NCBI GenBank assembly: GCA_017619615.1
Contig: JAFZRY010000027.1
Location: 18,971-82,970 of the forward strand
Source of the DNA: Lachnospiraceae bacterium
Lineage (GTDB): Bacteria; Bacillota; Clostridia; Lachnospirales; Lachnospiraceae
Reading direction: 5' to 3'
DNA: 64,000 bases
Under the pieces are notes generated by a model. It saw only the letters and a list, made by a program, of their open reading frames with translations, was not told the DNA's origin and ran no database searches. Below, piece after piece: positions 7,538 through 16,402 of this stretch. A program made the translations under genes and the position numbers. Every line of letters begins with the position of its first letter. The stretch's first letter is position 1.

Positions 7538-9607
7538 ATGAATATACGCATCCGTTTATTGCGAAAACCGCTGACCACGTTTCTGTGGCTGCTCCTCACC
7601 GCGCTGATGAGCGCGTTCCTTTTAGTGGGCTTTTCTCTCTGGTTCTCCACCTCCCGCCTCGCAGAAAACCTGGATAAAAACACGATCGCCGTCGCGGTCC
7701 GTTCGGATCAGGCCCTGCTTTCGCGGGGCAAGGCCATCGTTCCGGAAGAACGGTATTTCACCCAAAAGGACAAAGCGTATCTGGAAAGTCTGAACAGCGT
7801 CAAAGCCGTGCGGAGCCACACGCTGAGCGGCGCCGTGATCCCGCAGCTGACGCCGGTACTGGAGATGAACCGGTATAAGAGCTATGAAGCCGCCGGAAAT
7901 CCGCTGCCGTACTGCAATGCGGTGATCGTGGGGACTTATGTTCAGAAGGTGCATGCCACACCGGGCTATCCCATCCAAATGACATTTGAGGTGAAGGATA
8001 TCCTGCTGATCGGAGAAGAATATGAGCGATGCCGGGCGGCTGAACGTCTGAAAGAAACCGGAGCCGTTACTGTCGTGACGCTCGCGCCTTATGACGATGA
8101 CGGAATCGTCACCTGGGAAACAGATCCGGACATAGGCTTTGGCTTTGGCTTTGACTTCGGATGGGTCACGTGGTTTGAAGAAGGCCGGACATATGTGTTG
8201 GCGGGATATTATGACCCGGGCTTCCATCTGATCAATGCAGCAGGGGAGCTGATGCAGATGTCCGGAAACAGCCAGGTCCTGTACATGAACGAACTGCAGG
8301 TCCGGGATGGTATGCTGTGGGGCTTTAACCGCCGGAAGATCCCGGCAGAGACCTGGATCCAGGAACAGAGCGGCGCACAGATGACCGGGACTTTCTCGGG
8401 ATCTTATATGATTGAGGCGGCAGAGGATTACGCTCTGCCGGCCGCGGAACTCTGGGAAGACGATCCGCAGCGCTTCTTCGAGGAAACGCCTCACGACGCC
8501 TGGCGCACTTACCGGGACGTGTGGGAGAAGCAGCAGCACAGCCTGCCCGTGATCGGAACGGAGCATCTGGAATCCATGTACGCCTTCATGGCGGACCGGG
8601 CGAAGATCAGGGAGGGTCGCAGCTTTACCGAAGAAGAGTATGAGAGCGGCGCGAAAGTGCTGATCCTCTCTCAAATGCTGGCGGATCAGTGCGGCGTAAA
8701 AGTGGGAGACAAACTCTCTCTGACCCAGTACCTGAGTTATTTCGGCGATTACGGCGAGATATCGGACAGGACTGTAGGCATGAGGGCCGGGCAGTATTAT
8801 AACGATCCTTCCGTGGACATCATGAACCTGAATCAGGACTACGGCGCGCCGGAGGAGGAATTTACCGTCGTGGGGACGTATGAACTGCTGAGCGCCTGGA
8901 CCTACGGACCGTATGATTTCGGCCCCAATACATTGTTTATCCCGAAAAAAGCCCAGATCGGCGGGGCGTTCGGCGAGATCCCGGAAACGGAGGAGGGAAC
9001 GGACATTTACGGCCTGCTTCTTTCCGTGGAACTGGTGAACGGCCGGATGGATGAGTTCATGACACAGATCGAGGGCAGCGATTATGAGCAGCAGTTTTTC
9101 GCGTTTGACCAGGGCGTCGAAGGCGCGCTGAAGAATATCAAAGACATGACCTCCTCCATGGAGCGTCTGTTCTATATGTCGGCTTTCGGCTGGCTCCTGT
9201 TCCTGCTGCTGTACCTGCTGATGTTCCAGGGGGCTGAGCGGCAGACGCTGGGCTCCATGCGCAGCCTGGGTGAGCCGGTGAAGCGTACGGCCGGATATCT
9301 GTTCGGCGGCGGCTTCCTGGTGGCGCTGGGCGGCGTGTTCCTCGGAACGGCGGCCGGCGCGCTGGTGCTCCGGACCGTCCAGCAGGGGATCCTGCGCGAT
9401 GCCCTGGCCGGACTGGATCAGGCTATGGAGGCGGAAGCGCTGGCGGCCGCGGAGGAAAAACTGATAACGATGCATGCGTCCAGCAATCTGACGCCTATGC
9501 AGCTGCTCCTGTTGGCGGCCGGACAATTACTGATCCTGACGATCGCCCTGCTCCTGCACGCGGCGGTCCTGTCCCGCCGGCATCCCCGGCACCTGATGGA
9601 GGGCTGA
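7538..9607 (+). CDS. ABC transporter permease, FtsX/MacB-like, copy A1
   Basis: 689 residues. One N-terminal helix (about 12-33) is followed by a very large extracellular region (about 35-540) and three C-terminal helices (about 545-570, 590-615 and 650-680) around AERQTLGSMRSLGEPVKR, the cytoplasmic loop of FtsX-like permeases that contacts the ATPase. Such permeases usually work in export or mechanotransmission. It is homologous along its length to the gene at 11466-13418, with shared blocks such as WEKQQHSLPVIGT and FDQGVE/FDQGYE, and a stretch of more than 30 identical bases. The next gene starts three bases after its stop, so the two halves of a permease pair are coupled. Confidence 0.85.
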   Translation: MNIRIRLLRKPLTTFLWLLLTALMSAFLLVGFSLWFSTSRLAENLDKNTIAVAVRSDQALLSRGKAIVPEERYFTQKDKAYLESLNSVKAVRSHTLSGAVIPQLTPVLEMNRYKSYEAAGNPLPYCNAVIVGTYVQKVHATPGYPIQMTFEVKDILLIGEEYERCRAAERLKETGAVTVVTLAPYDDDGIVTWETDPDIGFGFGFDFGWVTWFEEGRTYVLAGYYDPGFHLINAAGELMQMSGNSQVLYMNELQVRDGMLWGFNRRKIPAETWIQEQSGAQMTGTFSGSYMIEAAEDYALPAAELWEDDPQRFFEETPHDAWRTYRDVWEKQQHSLPVIGTEHLESMYAFMADRAKIREGRSFTEEEYESGAKVLILSQMLADQCGVKVGDKLSLTQYLSYFGDYGEISDRTVGMRAGQYYNDPSVDIMNLNQDYGAPEEEFTVVGTYELLSAWTYGPYDFGPNTLFIPKKAQIGGAFGEIPETEEGTDIYGLLLSVELVNGRMDEFMTQIEGSDYEQQFFAFDQGVEGALKNIKDMTSSMERLFYMSAFGWLLFLLLYLLMFQGAERQTLGSMRSLGEPVKRTAGYLFGGGFLVALGGVFLGTAAGALVLRTVQQGILRDALAGLDQAMEAEALAAAEEKLITMHASSNLTPMQLLLLAAGQLLILTIALLLHAAVLSRRHPRHLMEG

Positions 9608-9610
9608 GCC

Positions 9611-10753
9611 ATGATGTCTACGGTATTCAAACGCATGCTCCGCCGCCCCTGGCTTTCCCTGGCCGGCCTGATCCTGGCCGCCGCCCTCTGCTTCGTTCTC
9701 TGCTTCCTGGTGCGCTACCGGAACGCGCAGGCCGCGCAGCTGGAAGAGATCCGGAACAGTTACGTGGTCCGCGGCGTCGTGACGGACGCGCGGGGCACGA
9801 AATCCAACAACCTGTGCCTGAACCGGATGTGGCTCGAATTTATCCAGGACGAGGAAAAAGGCCTGGGCTCTTATATCACGGACGTGCGGCTGATCAAAAA
9901 CCTGGAGTCGAAGTCGGAACTGGGGACGGCGCTGGCCGTCGGCGTGAGCAGTCCGCAGACGGACAAACGGCTGGACGCCGCGCTGGACGGCGGATACTAT
10001 TCGGAACGGGAAGATTTCTTCGAAACCAAGGATTTCTGCTGCCTGGTCCCGGAATTCGTTTATGAACGATACGCGGGGCAGCAGCTGGCCTGCGTCCTGA
10101 CCAATCCCTACACCTCCGCCGGCCTGGGCAGCGTGGGCGACAATAACGGGACGGAATTCAAACTGGACGTCGTGGGCTGGTACAAGGGCGACGGCGAGGA
10201 TATCATCCTGCCTTTCCCGGCGGCGCAGCGCCTGGGCGGACGCCTCACCAATACCGTGAGCGTGGACGCCATCAGTTTCGCCCTGAAGGACAACAGCCAG
10301 GCGGACCTGGTGCGGGAGATCGCGTCAAAAGAATTCATCCAGCCGGATCCCTCCTCCCTGTCCTTCCGCCCGGGCCTGACCGTGCAGGACCGTCAGTACC
10401 GCGCCGCCCTGACCGAGATGGAGCAGAACGTCCGCCGCACCGAACGCCTGCTGCCGGTCAGCGCCTTCCTGAGCCTGGCCGCCGGCTTTTTCCTGGGCTT
10501 CCTGTCCGTGCGCGGCGAAACGCGGACCTACGCGCTGATGCGCACGCTGGGCGTCGGGGCCGGCCGCCTGACCGGTATGGTATTGTTGGAGCAGCTGCTG
10601 CTCCCGGCCGTTGGTGCACTGGCCGTCGGCCTCATCATGGGACAGCCGCTGCCCGCCTTAGTCTATTTCGCCTGCCACGCGGTGGGCTGCCTGCTGGCGG
10701 TGCTCCGTCCGGCACTGGCGGCGCCGACAAAGCTTTTGCGCGTACAGGAATGA
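9611..10753 (+). CDS. ABC transporter permease, FtsX-like, copy A2
   Basis: 380 residues, with an N-terminal helix (about 14-36, following a basic FKRMLRRPW start), an extracellular domain (about 37-275) and three helices (about 280-300, 315-340, 345-370). GETRTYALMRTLGVG is the FtsX-type cytoplasmic loop. It is homologous to the gene at 13422-14543; both end with AAPTKLLRVQE. GGAGGG seven bases before ATG 9611, inside the end of A1, supports coupling. Paired with A1 it would give a heterodimeric permease. Confidence 0.85.
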   Translation: MMSTVFKRMLRRPWLSLAGLILAAALCFVLCFLVRYRNAQAAQLEEIRNSYVVRGVVTDARGTKSNNLCLNRMWLEFIQDEEKGLGSYITDVRLIKNLESKSELGTALAVGVSSPQTDKRLDAALDGGYYSEREDFFETKDFCCLVPEFVYERYAGQQLACVLTNPYTSAGLGSVGDNNGTEFKLDVVGWYKGDGEDIILPFPAAQRLGGRLTNTVSVDAISFALKDNSQADLVREIASKEFIQPDPSSLSFRPGLTVQDRQYRAALTEMEQNVRRTERLLPVSAFLSLAAGFFLGFLSVRGETRTYALMRTLGVGAGRLTGMVLLEQLLLPAVGALAVGLIMGQPLPALVYFACHAVGCLLAVLRPALAAPTKLLRVQE

Positions 10754-10764
10754 CGTGCTATAAT
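10736..10764 (+). promoter_or_regulatory. Internal promoter before the ATPase gene
   Basis: TTGCGC (10736-10741), 17 bases and TATAAT (10759-10764) with TGC just before it. It overlaps the end of copy A2 and could allow the ATPase and copy B genes to be expressed separately from copy A. Confidence 0.6.
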
Positions 10765-10792
10765 CACCCAAGGACATAACAGGAGAAAAACC

Positions 10793-11476
10793 ATGGAAAA
10801 CGTATTGACCGTACAGAATGTGAGCTTTTCTTACCGCAACAAATATCAGACCGTGAACGCCGTGAAGCGGGCGGACTGCTCGTTCGAGCGCGGCAAAGCC
10901 TACGCCATCGTGGGCAAGAGCGGCAGCGGCAAGACTACGCTGCTGTCCCTGCTGGCCGGCCTGGAACTACCCGGCGGCGGGACGATCCTCTTTGACGGCA
11001 AAAGCACGCAGGAGATGGACCGCGACGCTTACCGGCGCGACAACGCGGCCGTGATCTACCAGAACTACAATCTTTTTCCGCTGCTCACGGTCATGGAAAA
11101 CGTGCTGTATTCCATGAAACTGAAGGGCGTTCCGAACAAAGAGGCGAAGGAGCGCGCGGAGAAAGAACTGGCGGCCGTGGGCATCACTCCGGACCAGTTC
11201 AAGCGCTTCCCGCCGCAGCTGTCCGGCGGCGAGCAGCAGCGCGTCGCCATCGCGCGGGCCCTGGCGGCCGGCAACGAGATCATCCTCGCGGACGAGCCCA
11301 CCGGCAACCTGGACGAGGGCAATTCCGAGCAGGTCGTGGACATCCTGCTGCGCCTGGCCCATGAAGAGAACCGCTGCGTCATCATCATCACCCACGATGC
11401 CGAGATCGCCGCCCGGATGGACGCCATCTACACCATGCGCGACGGCGTGCTGGAGGGAGAGGAGCATGAACAGTAA
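10793..11476 (+). CDS. ABC transporter ATP-binding protein, LolD/MacB type
   Basis: 227 residues, a single nucleotide-binding domain. Walker A is GKSGSGKTTL (about 43-52), the Q-loop is NYNLFP, the signature is LSGGEQQRVAIARAL, Walker B is IILADEPTGNLD and the switch is ITHDAE. The DEPTGNLD form and size place it in the MacB/LolD/FtsE group that pairs with FtsX-like permeases, as both neighbours are. It is the only ATPase between two permease pairs, so either both pairs share it or they form a larger assembly. The stop overlaps the start of the next permease. Confidence 0.93.
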   Translation: MENVLTVQNVSFSYRNKYQTVNAVKRADCSFERGKAYAIVGKSGSGKTTLLSLLAGLELPGGGTILFDGKSTQEMDRDAYRRDNAAVIYQNYNLFPLLTVMENVLYSMKLKGVPNKEAKERAEKELAAVGITPDQFKRFPPQLSGGEQQRVAIARALAAGNEIILADEPTGNLDEGNSEQVVDILLRLAHEENRCVIIITHDAEIAARMDAIYTMRDGVLEGEEHEQ

Positions 11477-13418
11477 GATCCGCCTGCTGCGGAAACCGGT
11501 CACCACATCCCTGTGGCTCATCTTATGCGCTGCGGTCAGCGCATTTCTTTTGATGGGCATATCGCTGTGGTATTCCACCGGACAGCTGTCGCGGACGCTC
11601 AGCGAGAGCCACACGGCCGTCGCAGTGCGGACGGATCAGTCCATGGTGGGGGAGCCGCGGTATTTCACGCAGGAAGACAAAGCCTGGTTCGAAAGCCTGG
11701 ATTCGGTGAAGGCGGTGCGCAGCCATACGCTGAGCGCGGCGGTGTCGCCGTCGTTTTCGCCGCTGGTGGAGATCAGCCGGTTCAACAGTTACCGGAGCAT
11801 GGGCAACCCGCTGCCGTACTGCCACACGGTGCTGCTGGGGGAGGTGTATCAGAAAGAAGTCAGCCAGGGCATCCTGTACGTGAAGTTCTGGCTGGGCGAT
11901 ATCCTGCTGCTGGGCGATGAGTACGTGCGTGGCGAGATCGAGCAGGTATTGCATTATCAGCGGCAGTTTTCCGTGGCGGTCAATCTGGCGGCGGATGAAA
12001 CCGCCGGAGATTTTTTTGAGAAGGGCAATGCCTACATCGTCTGCGGGTATCTGGATCCCGAAACGCATTTTTCGCGGACCCGTGATTACCTCGTGACGGA
12101 CAGCCGCGCGCCCGGCCACATGCTGCTGTATACGGGCTTTGCCGTCCGCGAAGGAGAGATCCTGCGCGGCTACGTGCCGTCTTTCAAGGAGGAAGCGGAC
12201 GGGAGTCAGAGCCTTTATGAGACCTATTCCTTCCCGGCGGCCCAGTGCCTGGGCCCTGCGGAGGAGTTTATCGGGGGCTGGGAGCCGGGCGACGACGTGA
12301 TGGATCCCGGTATCTGGGGCGATTTCCGCGCCGCCTGGGAGAAGCAGCAGCACAGCCTGCCCGTGATCGGCACGGACCGGCTGGAGTCGCTGTACGCTTT
12401 CCTGACCGGCCGCTGCAGCATCCTGGAAGGCCGCAGTTTTACGCAGGAAGAATACGAACAGGGCGCCAAAGTCCTGATCTTATCCGAAAAAGAAGCCTCC
12501 ATGCAGGGCCTGAAGGTGGGCGACACGGTCAGACTTTCGCAGTACGTGCTCGCCTATGAGGAGCCCGGCGGCATAGGCTCGGCGCTGGTGAAGCAGCGGG
12601 CCGGGTACCCGCGGAACAACCCGGTCATCGACATGCTGAATACGGAACAGACCTACGGGGCGGAAGAAGAGTTCACCCTGGTGGGGATCTATTCGATGCT
12701 GGGCGAGTGGTCGCGCGGGACGTACGATTTCACGCCCAATACCGTGTTTATCCCGCGGAAGGCGCAGACCGCCGGCGCGGTCGGGGAGATCCCGGCGGAA
12801 GCGGGCGGCGACGACATTTACGGGATGCAGCTGTCCATCGAACTGGTAAACGGCCGCGTGAACGAATTCATGCTGGAGCTGGATAAGAGCCCGTACAAGG
12901 GACAGTTCTATCCGTTCGACCAGGGCTACGAGGACGTGCAGAAGAGCATCAACGACATGGCGGCGTCCATGACGCGCCTGCTGGTGATGTCCGTGCTGGC
13001 GTTCCTGCTGTTCCTGGTCCTGTACCTGCTGATGTTCCAGGGCGCGGAGCGGAAGACGCTGGGGACCATGCGCTCGCTGGGCGTGACGCCCCGGTCCGCG
13101 GCGGCGTATCTGTTCGGCAGCGGGTTCGCGGTCGCGGCGCTCGGCACGGTGCTGGGGACGGCGGCCGGCGGGCTGATCACGCGGATCGCGCAGGACCGGA
13201 TCCTGGCGGAGGCGCTGGCGAATATCGACCGCACGGTGCGCACGCGCGGGCAGGTGATCACGGAGGAAGCGCTGACGAAAATGGTGCAGGACAGCGGGCT
13301 GTCCGTTGGCAGACTGGCACTGCTGGGGCTGGCGGAACTGCTGCTGATCAGCGTGCTGCTGTTCGCGCAGGCGCGGGTCCTGGCGCGCCGGGATCCCCGG
13401 AAACTGACGGAGGGCTGA
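11466..13418 (+). CDS. ABC transporter permease, FtsX/MacB-like, copy B1
   Basis: 650 residues from ATG 11466, which overlaps the ATPase stop and has GGAGAGGAG before it; upstream in-frame codons lie inside the ATPase gene and are not used. Layout matches copy A1: N-terminal helix (about 11-33), large extracellular domain (to about 510), three C-terminal helices around AERKTLGTMRSLGVTPR. The start MNSKIRLLRKPVTTSLW mirrors MNIRIRLLRKPLTTFLW of A1. The two extracellular domains differ much more than the helices, which suggests different ligands or partners after duplication. Confidence 0.85.
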   Translation: MNSKIRLLRKPVTTSLWLILCAAVSAFLLMGISLWYSTGQLSRTLSESHTAVAVRTDQSMVGEPRYFTQEDKAWFESLDSVKAVRSHTLSAAVSPSFSPLVEISRFNSYRSMGNPLPYCHTVLLGEVYQKEVSQGILYVKFWLGDILLLGDEYVRGEIEQVLHYQRQFSVAVNLAADETAGDFFEKGNAYIVCGYLDPETHFSRTRDYLVTDSRAPGHMLLYTGFAVREGEILRGYVPSFKEEADGSQSLYETYSFPAAQCLGPAEEFIGGWEPGDDVMDPGIWGDFRAAWEKQQHSLPVIGTDRLESLYAFLTGRCSILEGRSFTQEEYEQGAKVLILSEKEASMQGLKVGDTVRLSQYVLAYEEPGGIGSALVKQRAGYPRNNPVIDMLNTEQTYGAEEEFTLVGIYSMLGEWSRGTYDFTPNTVFIPRKAQTAGAVGEIPAEAGGDDIYGMQLSIELVNGRVNEFMLELDKSPYKGQFYPFDQGYEDVQKSINDMAASMTRLLVMSVLAFLLFLVLYLLMFQGAERKTLGTMRSLGVTPRSAAAYLFGSGFAVAALGTVLGTAAGGLITRIAQDRILAEALANIDRTVRTRGQVITEEALTKMVQDSGLSVGRLALLGLAELLLISVLLFAQARVLARRDPRKLTEG

Positions 13419-13421
13419 GCG

Positions 13422-14543
13422 ATGCTGAACTATGTGATCAAACGGATCCTGCGGCGCCCCTGGCTCTCCCTGGCCGGGCTCGTGATCGCGGCGGTGTTCT
13501 GCACGCTGCTGTGCTATCTGGTGAATTACCGGAACGGCCTGGAGGCCCGCCTGCAGGAGGTGCAGGAGAGCTACGAAGTCCTTTGCGTGGTGACCGACAG
13601 CCGCGGCGTCCGCTCGGATAAACTGAATCTGAGCCCGCGCTTCGTTCAGTTCGTGCGGGATAAGGAAGACGGCCTGGGAAATTACGTCAAGACGATCCGC
13701 ATGACGATGGAATTCAAAGTACGCTCCTCCCTGGGGAGCGGTACGCTGTTCGGCGTGACGGATGAGAAGGCGCTGGACCGCCTGGACCCGTCCATGGGCG
13801 GCAGCTGCGATTACACCGTGCCGGAGTTTTTCAATACGCGGGAGAACATCTGCCTCGTGTCCGAGGACGTGTACGAGTCGGTCGCGGGCGAGACGCTTCC
13901 GGTCAAGGTGACGGTCCCGGGCATCGGCGGGGTCGAGGAGGTCTATGAGGCCGAATACAAGGTCGTGGGCCGCTATCGCGGAACCGGCGCGGACCTGGTA
14001 GTGCCGTTCGATACCGCCTCCCGCCTGTCCAGCTCCGCCGGTGACGCCCGCACGGACAGCCTTTCCTTCGTCCTCGCGGACAATTCCAAGGCAGATGAGA
14101 TGATGGAGAAGGCGATGGAAGTCTTCACGACGGTCGATCCCGCTTCCTACTCCAGCCGACCGGCCCTGACCGTGCAGGACCGCCAGTACAAAGCCACGCT
14201 GGCGGAACTGGAGCAGAACATCGCCCGCACCAACTATCTGCTGCCCGTGAGCGCGCTGCTCAGCTTGGCCGCCGGCTTTATGATAGGATTTGTCTCCGTG
14301 CGAGGCGAAACCCGCACTTATGCGCTGATGCGCACGCTGGGCGTCAGCGGCCCGAAACTTGTGCTGCAAGTGCTGGGCGAGCAGGTCCTCCTCCCGGCGA
14401 TTGGTATCTTCCTGGTGGGCCTGCTGATGAAGCAGCCTGCCGCCGCGCTGATTTACTTCGCCTGCCACCTCGTCGGCTGCACGCTGGCGGTCCTGCGGCC
14501 TGCGCTGGCGGCGCCGACGAAACTGCTGCGGGTCCAGGAATAA
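13422..14543 (+). CDS. ABC transporter permease, FtsX-like, copy B2
   Basis: 373 residues with the same plan as copy A2: basic start IKRILRRPWLSLAGL leading into an N-terminal helix, an extracellular domain (about 38-270) and three helices with GETRTYALMRTLGVS between them. It starts three bases after the stop of B1 and ends AAPTKLLRVQE like A2. It completes the second permease pair. A palindrome cluster with a terminator follows. Confidence 0.85.
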   Translation: MLNYVIKRILRRPWLSLAGLVIAAVFCTLLCYLVNYRNGLEARLQEVQESYEVLCVVTDSRGVRSDKLNLSPRFVQFVRDKEDGLGNYVKTIRMTMEFKVRSSLGSGTLFGVTDEKALDRLDPSMGGSCDYTVPEFFNTRENICLVSEDVYESVAGETLPVKVTVPGIGGVEEVYEAEYKVVGRYRGTGADLVVPFDTASRLSSSAGDARTDSLSFVLADNSKADEMMEKAMEVFTTVDPASYSSRPALTVQDRQYKATLAELEQNIARTNYLLPVSALLSLAAGFMIGFVSVRGETRTYALMRTLGVSGPKLVLQVLGEQVLLPAIGIFLVGLLMKQPAAALIYFACHLVGCTLAVLRPALAAPTKLLRVQE

Positions 14544-14548
14544 AAACC

Positions 14549-14573
14549 GTAGGGGCCGATGTTTCATCGGCCC
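14549..14573. repeat. GTAGGGGCCGATG... palindrome (repeat family A)
   Basis: GTAGGGGCCGATG followed by a short loop and CATCGGCCC. An inverted partner copy lies at 14632-14656, so the pair brackets the terminator between the converging permease and surE genes. Confidence 0.75.
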
Positions 14574-14583
14574 GATATAACAG

Positions 14584-14622
14584 AAAAACTGACAAAGGGA
14601 CGGTTCCTTTGTCAGTTTTTTA
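14584..14622. terminator. Bidirectional terminator made from a family B hairpin
   Basis: AAACTGACAAAGG pairs with CCTTTGTCAGTTT over a short loop, with a T-run on each strand. It lies between the last permease gene (+) and surE (-), so it can end both transcripts. Confidence 0.85.
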
Positions 14623-14631
14623 TCATGGGAC

Positions 14632-14656
14632 GGGCCGTTGAAACAACGGCCCCTAC
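14632..14656. repeat. Inverted family A palindrome
   Basis: GGGCCGTTG, loop, CAACGGCCCCTAC: the same design as 14549-14573 read in the opposite direction, adjacent to the surE stop. Confidence 0.75.
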
Positions 14657-14657
14657 G

Positions 14658-15380
14658 TTATTGTACTACATTCAGCATTTTCCGGAACGCCTCCCGGTCC
14701 GTGCGGTCGACGGAGAGGGGCGTGACGGAGATGCAGCCGTTGAAGACGGCGTCGTAGTCGATCTGCGGGTCGAAGGACCCGTCGTAGACGGAGAAGCCGC
14801 GGGCTTTGATGGTGCGGTCTTCCTGCTCGTCGTAGGTGTCGCGGAAGTAGGTGCCGCCCTGGCGGGTGATGAGAATGCCGCCGCCTTCGGGCGGGATGTT
14901 GACGTTGAGGAGGGGGCAGATGTCCAGCAGGCTGTGCTGCTCGATGAAGGCCCAGATCCGGTCCAGATGGCGGCCGGCGGCTTCACAGCTGTCCGGCCAG
15001 GTCGAAAAGGCGACGGCGCGCCAGCCGGCGTAAGCCGCTTCGGAGATGGCGGCGCAGGTGCCGGAGTAGGCGATGTCGGAGCCCATGTTGTAGCCGCGGT
15101 TGATGCCGGCCAGCACCAGGTCGTACTGCCCGCGCAGGTAGCGCTCCGCCACGCGCACGCAGTCCGCCGGCGTGGAATCCACGCTGACCGCCTTCACCCC
15201 GGGCAGCCAGTCCACGGACTCGACCCGGAACGCGGTCTGGATGTTGATGCTGTGGCTCTTCGCGCTCTGCTGCGTCCGCGGCGCCACGACCGTCACATCC
15301 CCCAGTTTCCGGGCCCAGCCCGCCAGCACGCGGATGCCGGCGGCTTCGATCCCGTCGTCGTTAACCACCAGAATATTCAT
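14658..15380 (-). CDS. surE: 5'-nucleotidase SurE
   Basis: 240 residues, a normal length. The N-terminus MNILVVNDDGIEAAGI holds the metal-binding Asp pair; VVAPRTQQSAKSH holds the conserved Ser and LAGINRGYNMGSDIAYSGT the conserved Asn and the phosphate-binding Gly/Ser loop. SurE is a metal-dependent survival protein that dephosphorylates nucleoside monophosphates and some polyphosphates in the cytoplasm. Its start overlaps the nrnA stop by four bases, and cca lies upstream, so the three form a nucleotide/RNA maintenance operon. Confidence 0.95.
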   Translation of the reverse strand: MNILVVNDDGIEAAGIRVLAGWARKLGDVTVVAPRTQQSAKSHSINIQTAFRVESVDWLPGVKAVSVDSTPADCVRVAERYLRGQYDLVLAGINRGYNMGSDIAYSGTCAAISEAAYAGWRAVAFSTWPDSCEAAGRHLDRIWAFIEQHSLLDICPLLNVNIPPEGGGILITRQGGTYFRDTYDEQEDRTIKARGFSVYDGSFDPQIDYDAVFNGCISVTPLSVDRTDREAFRKMLNVVQ

Positions 15381-16357
15381 AGCCAGCCCCTGTTTTCAGC
15401 CTTGAAAGCGGCCAGCCCGGCGTCCGCTTCCGCGATGAGCTGTTCCGCTTCCTCCCAGGAATACACCGTGGCGCCGCTCGCCCGGTCATGCCCGCCGCCC
15501 CGCCAGCGCGACGCCAGCGGCCGCACCTCCGTGAAGCGCGAGCGCAGCCGCACGCGGATGACGCCGTCCGGGTTTTCGATGAACGCCAGCCAGATCAGCG
15601 CGCCCTTGATGGAATCCATCAGATCCACCGTATTCGACGCGGCCTCGCGGTCCAGCCCGAACAGTTTCTGCATTTCCTGCGTCACGAACAGGTACGCGAC
15701 GCCGTGCTCCGTCATCTGCAGGTGCTCGTAAACGTAGGCTTTGTACTTGAAATAACCGTAATCCTCCAGATACAGGTGCGCGAACAGCGTTTCCGTGTCG
15801 ATCCCCTGCTCCAGCAGCACGGCGGCCAGCCGCAGCGTGTCGCCGCTTGTGGAAGGCCAGCGGAAACGGTTGGAATCCGTGATGATCCCGGTGTACAGAG
15901 CGCGCGCGGCGTCCGGGGTCAGAACCAGTTCGTCCCGGTGGAAGACGTAGAATTCGGTGATCATCTCGCAGACGGAAGAACGGTGCGGCTCGACCCAGCG
16001 GATATCGCCCCAGGGCTCCTCCGGGATATGGTGGTCGATGACGATGATCTCCCGGGCCAGGCCGATCTTCGGGTTGGCCACGCGGTCCTGCGTCCCGGAA
16101 TCCACGACGATGGCCAGCGCGTCCGCATAGAAATCATCCGCCGGCGCGGGGTCTTCCGGCCCCAGAAAGGCCAGGAAGTCCGAACTGTCCTCGTTTACCA
16201 CGCGGACGTCCTTATGCGGCCAGGTGCTGCGGATCAGGGCCGCCAGGCCGAGCGTGGCGCCCACGGCGTCGCCGTCCGGCCGGACGTGGCGGGAGAGGAC
16301 GATCTTATCGTAAGCCCTGATGGTGCTCAGGATCTGCTGTTTCACGGTTTCGTTCAT
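15377..16357 (-). CDS. nrnA: DHH/DHHA1 phosphoesterase, NrnA-like nanoRNase/pAp phosphatase
   Basis: 326 residues. The DHH domain has RHVRPDGDAVGATLG (about 21-35), VVDSGTQDRV and VIDHHIPEEPWGD; the DHHA1 domain ends with RWRGGGHDRASGA, the substrate-binding GGGH motif. NrnA-type enzymes degrade 2-5 nucleotide RNAs and remove phosphate from pAp; c-di-AMP-type activity of relatives cannot be excluded. It overlaps surE and lies 45 bases after cca. The C-terminus of the neighbouring Cca looks like a worn copy of this DHH half. Confidence 0.9.
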   Translation of the reverse strand: MNETVKQQILSTIRAYDKIVLSRHVRPDGDAVGATLGLAALIRSTWPHKDVRVVNEDSSDFLAFLGPEDPAPADDFYADALAIVVDSGTQDRVANPKIGLAREIIVIDHHIPEEPWGDIRWVEPHRSSVCEMITEFYVFHRDELVLTPDAARALYTGIITDSNRFRWPSTSGDTLRLAAVLLEQGIDTETLFAHLYLEDYGYFKYKAYVYEHLQMTEHGVAYLFVTQEMQKLFGLDREAASNTVDLMDSIKGALIWLAFIENPDGVIRVRLRSRFTEVRPLASRWRGGGHDRASGATVYSWEEAEQLIAEADAGLAAFKAENRGWL

Positions 16358-16402
16358 GAGTGCTCCTTACGGGTCTTGCTTAGTATAAAACGGCGTTTAT
16401 GT

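Noticed and set aside
14549-14656. A CRISPR array from the short repeats
   Set aside because: Repeats are palindromes dispersed singly or in pairs with no regular spacers, and no cas genes are present.
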